NCBI GenBank assembly: GCA_024349245.1 | Contig: JALDNG010000026.1 | Coordinates: 1,963,501-2,027,500, forward strand | Direction: 5' to 3' | DNA from: Neodontobutis hainanensis | Lineage: Eukaryota > Chordata > Actinopteri > Gobiiformes > Odontobutidae | DNA length: 64,000 nt | Shown: piece by piece, positions 51,801 through 60,800 of the stretch | How positions within the stretch are numbered: the first letter of the stretch is position 1 | Layout: every line of letters begins with the position of its first letter | Translations under genes and position numbers: made by a program | Notes under the pieces: model-generated | Databases searched by the model: none | What the model was told of the DNA's origin: nothing | Seen by the model: the letters and a program-made list of their open reading frames with translations, nothing else

Positions 51801-54800
51801 GAAACGACTTGAACATATGTCCCGCTGCTCAGGTTAATTGTCATATGTTGAGTTCTGACCTGTCTCTTGTTTTCTCTTATGTTGTCCCAGGTTTAAGCAA
51901 AGGGTCCTGGCGGGGCAATAGGATTTGTTTGGAAACAGACATGAGTTGTAGATAGCATTTCAAAATAGACATGACTGCTTGGGAAAGGGTTTGCAAAAGC
52001 TTCTTTAAAAAGTCTCTAGGGCTTGAAACCACGATGACGTCCAAAGCCGGCGTTTTAGAGCTGATGAGACAGAAGGGAGTGGTGAATTCCAGGCTTTCTC
52101 AGTGTTGTCACTGTTGTCGGCCTCCTCCTTTTTAAAAATAGAGCAAGACTTGCACGTTTGTTTCACCCATGTTTTAAAGCTTAAGTCCTGTTGGAATGAG
52201 ATTGTATTAATGCAATTTTTGTGGCTGGATCATACAATGCACTCTGTCTGGTTTGTTTTGCAAGGTGTCATAAGCTGTGCATTACAAAACTGGATTGTGA
52301 TGTGCTTCTTGTCCTCACAGTGGAGACTGAAGTGCTCCAGTATCACACTCACACAATCTACAGCAGACAATGGGGTCAACTGTCAATTAACACGGAGCTA
52401 CTTTGAATGACAATGGCCGAATCAGCAGCGGGTCTCAAGGGCCCTAAGTGCTCTGTTTGAGCTGGAGAATCGGAAAGAGAGCTAAATGTCAGTAAGTAAA
52501 TTTAACTGAAACATAAAGTGAGGCATTTGCAACAGTCTGTTAACAGAGTGAGAAATAGTGGCCGTTGAGTTGACATATTTAGCCTAAAAGTTAGTTTTTT
52601 GATTGCTTAGCAGAGTCTCTTTGTGGGTATATGTTGATAACTAGAAAAAAACACAATGCTGATATAATATTTTTAGCGTGTACCTCCTTAACTAATAGTT
52701 GAATCCAGATTTGGAAGAGGTCATTTGTTCAGTAGCACATTCCCCAATTCAGTTAATCACAAAAGGCGCTATTAGAGTGTTATTCCCGTATGGTGTAGGA
52801 GGAGCCACAAGGTGTTACTCTGCCAGGAAGGTGTGTGTGTGGTGCGTGCTATTAACACAAGGAACCTTGCCCTGGTGGCTTTAGGTGCAGAGTACACACC
52901 TTTATGATGCTTTGTGACTGTGTGAGATGCGAAACTAGACAGACCAACAAAGTGCAGAGGGATAGGAGACTGCTCTGCTCACTGTAGTCCAACGATGTGG
53001 ATTTATTTTGACTACACTGACTGTTTGCCAAGTACTTTTTCGTAGCTTTTTTTTTTTTTGTTGGGATATTTTTTTTTTCCCACATGAGCAAAATGGTTCG
53101 ATTTAGTCGTCTTTCATCATGGCACAGCTGGGACCTGCTGCATGTGGATTCAGTGATTCCCGAGACACCTTCCACTGAAACGATCACGCAGATGGACTGT
53201 CAGGTGAGGAGTTTTCTTAGGTCACATGACATGCATTGCTTAGATTGTTGTCTTAAAGGATGCACTAATGCTTTGATATACAAAGAGTTAGGTAATGGAC
53301 TTTTTAAGCTTTTAATAATCTCATCAGGTTTGAAAATTTGAGTGTTTTTGTATTTTAGATTTGGGCCCGACGTTTTATTTGCAGGAGTGTGTTAATTGTG
53401 TCATTTTGTTGTGTCGTCTCACATCTCCGTTCTGTCCAGTGGCTTCGATTCCTGGAACAAAGCCACTGCACACAAGTGGCCTTGAGGATTGCAGTGTGTG
53501 TTGACTGCTGGGGTTTTCTCTTAGTTTTTTTTTCCTGGTTATGCCCACGTTGCCTTGTGTCTGTGTGTGAGTGAGCAGGAAAGTTGCGCTGTTTTGCCAT
53601 CGTTAATCAAGCTACTTGATCAAGGGGAGTCGTTATCAGTGGGTGAACATGCTTTCTGTAGCAGAGGCCCACTGTGGAGGGGGAGGAGGTGGTAGTGTGA
53701 TACTTCTCTCTGTCACTGCTTATTTTAATACAATCCCTACTTTTCAAAGATTTCCCACTACCCAGGACAAGGTTAATGCCACAGAGCGCCGTGATAAGAT
53801 AAGGCAGTGAGTGGACGCACAGCTTAATATGATTAACCTGGCGGGCCCCTCTCACCACACTACACAGGTTAGAGTTCTCAGAGTCTGCAACAAAGAGCGC
53901 TCTAGATCTTGCTTCCCTTGGCTCTGACTGACAGGTTTACACAGGATGCACAGGGGAAACCTTGTAAACATAATTAGCTGCGAGCAGCTTTGTGTTTACT
54001 AGAAGTGCCTATTTTGTTAGGATAAAATAAACTCTTTTATTACCTGCACGAATAAAAGCTGTGCTGATCATAATCACTTGTTTTTATCCTTTGCCCTGTT
54101 AGACATTTAGAAGTTGCTTGAGCTTATCTACCCGACATTAGCTGCATGTTTAATCTGCTAAAACAAGCAGGTAAACAAAGAGAATTTCCCTTTTGGCTCT
54201 TAACAGGCATTTCATTCCTTGATTTTTGTCCATAAGCAGGGCATTGTTTAAAGATTTCCAGGAAATGCAGTGATTTTAAAAAAAAAAAAAAAAAAAAAAG
54301 ATAAAAGCATAGCAAACTGTTTACAATAACCGCATTATTTTGGTTGGTTAAGGAAGTACAATTTTATTTCTTTGAAATGTAAAGAAAAACCTGTTGATGC
54401 AGTTTAACTTCCTTGTGAAATCCACACACTAAAATATGCCACACTTATACAGTTATGTAATAAGTGTCATGTTAAATTATATATTACTTGTTCGTTGTCA
54501 ACACATTGTAACAAACGATTTACATTTGGCAATAAATTTTAAAGCATGTTTATTTGATTTATTGAAAAGTTTATTCATTAAAAAAATAAACAAGGTTGTT
54601 GACCCAGAAAACAAACGGCTGTATGTTACTCCGCCTTCAAATATTCAGATTAGCCACTTTTCCCCTCCTTGGAACTCGCCTCCTCCTTCTTCCTGCCCAA
54701 CACAATGAAGCAGGATCCTCCTGGTTGCTATGACATCAGACCAGTGTCCACACGAAATGCAGCAGGCTGGTGCCACAGTGTGTATATCCGACCACTGACT

Positions 54801-57800
54801 GTTTGGACAGCGAGACAGGACATCATTTGATTGCGTTCAAAGGGACACACAGCGGGACGCGGCAGACTGTCGTTCAAAAAGGAACTCCGGCAGCTGGAAC
54901 GTGAAGTTTAAGTGAAGTTTAACTGCTGCAATTGTTCCATTGGACATTTGTAACATCTGTGGACTGCTTTGAGCCAACATCATACCTGTGAAGAGTGTGG
55001 AGAAGTTAAGCGTAGGTGAAGTGGAGGGACTACGATGCATGAAACCAACTGAAGGACTAGGATGGTTTTTGTTACTTTTGAAATGCCGATGGCTTCAATG
55101 GTGAGCTCTTTTTTTTTTTTGGCTACTTAGCTGCCTCCTTAAACTTTTCTCCCTTGTTTCTAAACACTGCTTCTGTATTTTGTCTTTGACTTTTGGATAG
55201 AGAATGTTTCTTTTCATTCAAAGTAACAAGGGTTGAGGTTTGTAACAAGTTTTACCGCCTGTGCTATCTGATACCGTGTGAGAAACCCTCTTCTATTTTG
55301 ACACCTGTTTCAAATCCAACACACTCACACATTAGGAACACAATTTAAGCTGAAACCAAGTCAAGTCTGATCAAGTTAGTAGCAGAGTTCAGACTTTACT
55401 TGTTTGTCCATGCAGCTTCCTAACACCTTGTGTCCTTGACCACTTGGCCTAGATATTCCCTTTAAAAAAAAAAAAAAAGAAAAAATTACTAAATGGGTCT
55501 AGGCCCATTTCCCTTTTACTAAAGCAACACTAAATTAGGATAAGTGCGCCGTTACTCTACTTGGCTCTTCAGTTTTAGGGCCAACTTGTCTATTAGCAGT
55601 AAAGTCACTCTCCACTTTGGCAGTTATTTAAAGAAGATAAAATGGGCTTAAACTTGTTTCTTTGAAAACCCCTTCTTTGATTTACAATGTCGTTATGCAA
55701 CTGTGTTTAGGCCGCTTGTGTCTTTTATCTTAACTCTTTCACAATGGGCTGCAAATGTTCTTCCATACATGGGAACAGTACACTTTCACATGAGCTGTGC
55801 ATGATATTTACATTTCACGCTGTACATTTCACAGTTACATATACATTCTTTGGCCTTAGCGGTTGACTCTATACCATATGTCCTGTGGTGTTTTTGCTCT
55901 GACTCGGGCCGCCTGTGTTATATACGTCACTGTTTTTGGTGGCATTGTCAAGAGGTCGCTCGGTCACCTAAAGGAATTTCAGAGCAAACGCCGGTCAGTT
56001 TCATCAATGGTCATTGTTTTGGAATGCTTGTCCCTCGTCACTGTGCTTGAAGTGGGGTCAATGCCCCCCCCCCAGCAGTGGTAGATTCCTTAGTGTTGAC
56101 ACTCTAATGGTAAAAACAACTGTTTCCTCAGATGCCCCGTGTTTGTTTGCTTTGCTGGTTGTTTGTAAAGTGCATGGAGAATGCAGAGTGAGGGTGTGCG
56201 GTGGGCTTCGCTGACAGGGTAACAATAAAAGAGAGAACAATGGGCCAGACTCAGGCCATATCTTCTAATGGAACAACTTCTTTGCCCCCCTCGACTTCTC
56301 CTTATGATGTAATGAGCATTTACTGCGAGGAAACGGCAGTCCTTCCCTCTCCTGTTTGTGTCTGAGTTTTAGGAGAGCTGCTGATTTCACCTCATGAGCC
56401 AAATTCCCCTCACATATCCTGTTTGTCCTGTCCATGTATGTTTTTCTCTCTTTGCTATATTGTGTCTTTCCCTCCGTCTGACTGGAAGGTTTTATCTGTC
56501 CCCAGAAATTACCGACACCACTTACATTCTCTTTCATTTTCTTTGTCCTTGTATTGTTTTATTGTAACTCATGTCACTTTGTCTGTCTGCCCACTAGGTT
56601 CATGTGCGGCGAAGGAAGAACATGACAGAGTTCCTCGGGGATCCAAACATTCCCACTCCGGATGCTGTGGGACAGATCGGCGGCTCTTTGCCCGGTGGCG
56701 GGACTGGACCCGACAGCTGGAAGAACCGCTTCAGTGGCTTCTTCAGCGGTCCCGGAGCGGGAGCTTTTAGCAAGGTATATTGATAAATTACTGTTTGATG
56801 CAAGTGGCCTCTCACAAAATGGAATTGTTAAAGCTGCAGGGGGTAGGTTAGATGCCTAGACTTGTCTCACATTAAGAATCCAGTGAAGTACAAACATAAC
56901 AGTAGCGCGCAGCAGTGGGAGGGGGACAGGAAGGCCATATTCCCTGAGCACTAGTGAGGTAATTTCCCTTTAGAGTCTCCTGACTGGTTGCCTCACATAC
57001 TTTCCATTCACTCAACAATTCACTAGGTAGAGGAGAGCCTTATAAGCTAAAATACCTTAATGCTTAATTACTTAATGAAAAACTTCAACAATAATATTTT
57101 CTGTAATTGTATTTTGTTAATGTGGGTCCTTAAGAATCTTTAAGATAGGTACATAATTGTCACTTAATGAGATCAGTGTAAATACACTTTAATAAAAGCT
57201 AAAAAGTGTGTTACATAGAAGGTAGTTGCATGCATTTACATATTTTATTCTGTTTGTCATTTTTACAACTCAAGAACTCTCCCCAGTACAATCTTTGTCA
57301 TCAACACATATTGTGAAAAACGTCCTCTATGAACCACACATTTAAATGAACTATTAAGTAGTTTAACCTAAGTATAACCTATAACTATGTTTACAAAAGT
57401 CTGAATGATACCCGCCAATGATGCTCTGACAGAAACACACCCCCACACACGCTTTTTTTGTGTTCTCCATCGTAAGGTCACAGCCTGCGCAGAGGCAGAT
57501 GTCAGATGGAGACAGTATGTGTCAGTCACCTGTCAGTGCCTGGTTCATCTCTGTTCACCCCGAGCAAGCCCCTTAACCCTCTCAGGGCTCTAAATCAGGA
57601 CCTAGACCCCCCCAAGGCCTCATTCTCTCTTACATTCACCTCAAAAACGCCTCCTTTTGCCTTAAATGTATTTACTGAGCTCGGAATCAAATTACTATGG
57701 AAAACTGTAGTGCCTTTTAAGAGGTTTTATAAAATGAGTCCCCTATGAGTTAGTCTGTGTTCCTTGCAGCGTTGCCCCCACTGCTTGCTGTTCTTTTGTT

Positions 57801-60800
57801 AAAGTGGCCTCAATGCACAAAGCTCATTTTCATAACTACATAAAGCCTGCCACACACAATAAGAGCATGAATAGCACTTGCTAGCGGATTTAATAATTCA
57901 GCAGTTCAAATTATATTTAAATGCAGATGGACAGTGTCTTGATGCCCTACAGTTTTAAAGAATATATCAAATAGACATTTGCCTTGAATTTTAGGTAAGA
58001 AAAAAATAAATAAAATGTAATCACTCTCTTTTGTCCCGTCACAGGAGGTTAGCCGAATGGAGCAGCTACAGAGCAAACTTCACTCCTACACGTTGTTCGG
58101 GCTGCCTAAGGTGCCACAGCAACTCACCTTCCACCATGACTCTTGGGAGGAAGAGGAGGAGGAGACCAACCTCAGTCTAGAGGACAGCTGGCAGATGCTA
58201 CTGGATAACCCAGAGGTACAGCACACACAGACTAATTACACAGCTACAGTATAAACAAGTGTTATTTGATCTTCAATAAAAAGAAAAAAAAGTCAAAGGT
58301 ACAAACCCTTAAGTTAGAGAACAAATTGAATTACTAACTATTGAATTACACATAACACATTACTTTTAATATCATGGTTCTAGGTGCATCGTTATTGCAC
58401 AAATACTAATAATGTTTTGTGTAATAATAATAATAATATAAAATACTGTAACATGTGGGATGTGTGTACAGACGTTGACAAGGCGGCAGTTCCATCAGCA
58501 AGAAGCCATTTGGGAGCTACTGCACACTGAGGCGACGTATATAAAGAAACTCAGAGTCATCACTGATGTAAGTATGCTTGTAGATGAGTATAGATAACTG
58601 CTCGAGAGCTTACTATCAAATTAACTGCTGTATGTAAGACATAACACACTATAATCCTATTGTTACGCCTCTGTACAATAAAGCAGCTTTATCAGTGCAC
58701 AGTAAGTTGTATGACATCGTTGTTTTTTCTGTTGCAGCTTTTCTTGTGTGGGCTGCTGAACCTGCAGGAGAGCGGTCTGCTGACAGAAGTGGAACCCAGA
58801 AAGCTGTTCACTAACATCCAGGACATAGTCTGTCTCCACACAGCCCTGTGGAACCAGGTCATGGTGCCCGTTCTGAAGAAGGCTAGACAGGCCCGTGCTC
58901 TGCTGGATCCCACTGACCTGCATGAAGGCTTTCAGACGGTCAGTTAAAGTAAAATCTGCTTTTGAGTCTGAAATGCTCAGTGTTGATTAAAGTAATCTCT
59001 CAAATCTGTCTGTCTGTGTTTATGTTTGTGTGTTCAGTTTGGGTCCAGGTTCAAGCCCTACATCCGTTACTGCATGGAGGAAGAGGGCTCTATGGAGTAT
59101 ATGCGGACACTTCTCAGGGACAACGAGCTCTTCAGGGTCTACGTTACAGTCAGTATTGCTTCTCAACATTTAAAATAATCAAAAATCTGTGTGTTTATCT
59201 TGTGTGGCTCATAACTTACAATTTCCTCTGTTTATCTTCATTCAGTGGGCAGAGACTAATAAACAATGTAACCGCCTAAAGCTGGCTGACATGTTGGCCA
59301 AGCCTCACCAGAGACTGACCAAATATCCTCTCCTACTGAAAAGTATCCTCAAAAAGACAGATGAGCCATCTGCTCGCGACATCGTCAACAACATGGTAAG
59401 GAAACAGAGAAAAACCCCATTGTTTCTTTTGGCATGCCATATTGTGGCATCTTTTACGACCAAGTATGAGCAAGCATTGTTGTGTTTTTGTAAAGGTGGC
59501 CACAGTGGAAGGGTTTATCAACAGTGTGGACTCAAAAATGCGTCAGCGTCAGGAGCAACAAAAACTAGCAACAATTTCATCCCGAATAGACTCGTATGAA
59601 GCTGTCGAGGGCAGCAGTGAGGAAGTGGAGAAGGTGAGCTTGACCTATGCAACCAGTTATTACGACAGCTTTAAGATTTGGTGTCATTTCAGCTTTTATT
59701 GTTCCTTTTAGATCCTCAAAGAGTACAACCGCTTTGACCTTATGGCACCCATGAGGGGGATATCACCAGAGGAGACACGACAGCTACATCTAGAGGGCCC
59801 ACTAAAAATGAAAGAGGGCAAAGACAGTCGGGTACAAACACACACAAATGCAATGAGCTTCCATCTAAGTCACACCTAGTTTCCCCCTACTTTTTTCTTT
59901 TACCTCACATTTCTCATAAAAGGGATGACTCATTATGTGTCAGATGCAAGCACTAACATCAGTTTATTTCTTCATTAGATGGATGTCTATTGCTTCCTGT
60001 TCACTGATCTGCTGCTAATTACCAAGCCAGTTAAACGTGTGGAGAAAGTGAAAGTCATTCGACAGCCTCTCCTTATTCAGAATGTTGTATGTAAGGAGCT
60101 GAAAGACCCTGGTGAGTCTAATAACTATCACATTTTTTCAGCAGCCTTTATGGACTACATTACTTTATAAATTTTATTTCTCCTTATGTTTAATAATGGT
60201 AATGTTGACCTTGCTTGCTTTGTTTCTGTAGGCTCCTTTATCCTCATCTACCTCAACGAGTTCAAAAGTGCAGTGGCAGCTTACACTTTCCAAGCCAACA
60301 GCGCCACCCAGGGACGAGGTTGGATAGATGCAATCTGCAATGTCCAGGTTAGACTCATGATTAAAGTAGCTGTGTTGGTTGACATGTAAAACAGATGTAG
60401 TAGTTTGCATGCTTAAATAATGTGTCTATAAATGTTCAGAACCAACTCCAGAGGCTGCACAGCGAGGAGATAGTCCGGCAACAGAACAGTCTGAAGAGGA
60501 GTATAGGAGAGGAGGAGGAGGAGGAAGAGGAAGAAGATGAAAGTAGCAACTCTGCCGCCAGTTCCCCGTCTCTGATGCATAAACACCAGCAGAACTCAAG
60601 GTAAGAAACTGTAGGACTCAAATTCAAAATAAGAGACTACATTACATAATATATTTACCTCCTTTAAAAGTAACACTATGTAACTTTTTATCTCATATAT
60701 TCAAAATGTAATGAGTATGGTGCATGTTTAACACACCTTTACACACGTTAAATTTGAAGATGCATTAACAGTCCCATGTGTCTTTGCTGTAGTGAGTGTT

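Larger units (their letters stand above)
46639..56597 (+). other. PLEKHG5: Large PLEKHG5 intron (10 kb) with internal first exons
   Basis: Separates the Ras-binding-like block from the DH-PH block. It holds a Tc1-like MITE, a SINE-like repeat, a short palindrome, hAT remnants, an A22 run (54278-54299), and candidate first exons P4 (53084) and P5 (55062). The stretches 46.7-48.4 and 51.3-52.9 kb show nothing recognisable. Confidence 0.6.

Noticed and set aside
55035..55100. Upstream start codons of the 55.1 kb exon as the true start
   Set aside because: The frame from 55035 stops after five codons and the one from 55039 enters the 56598 exon out of frame; 55062 keeps frame.
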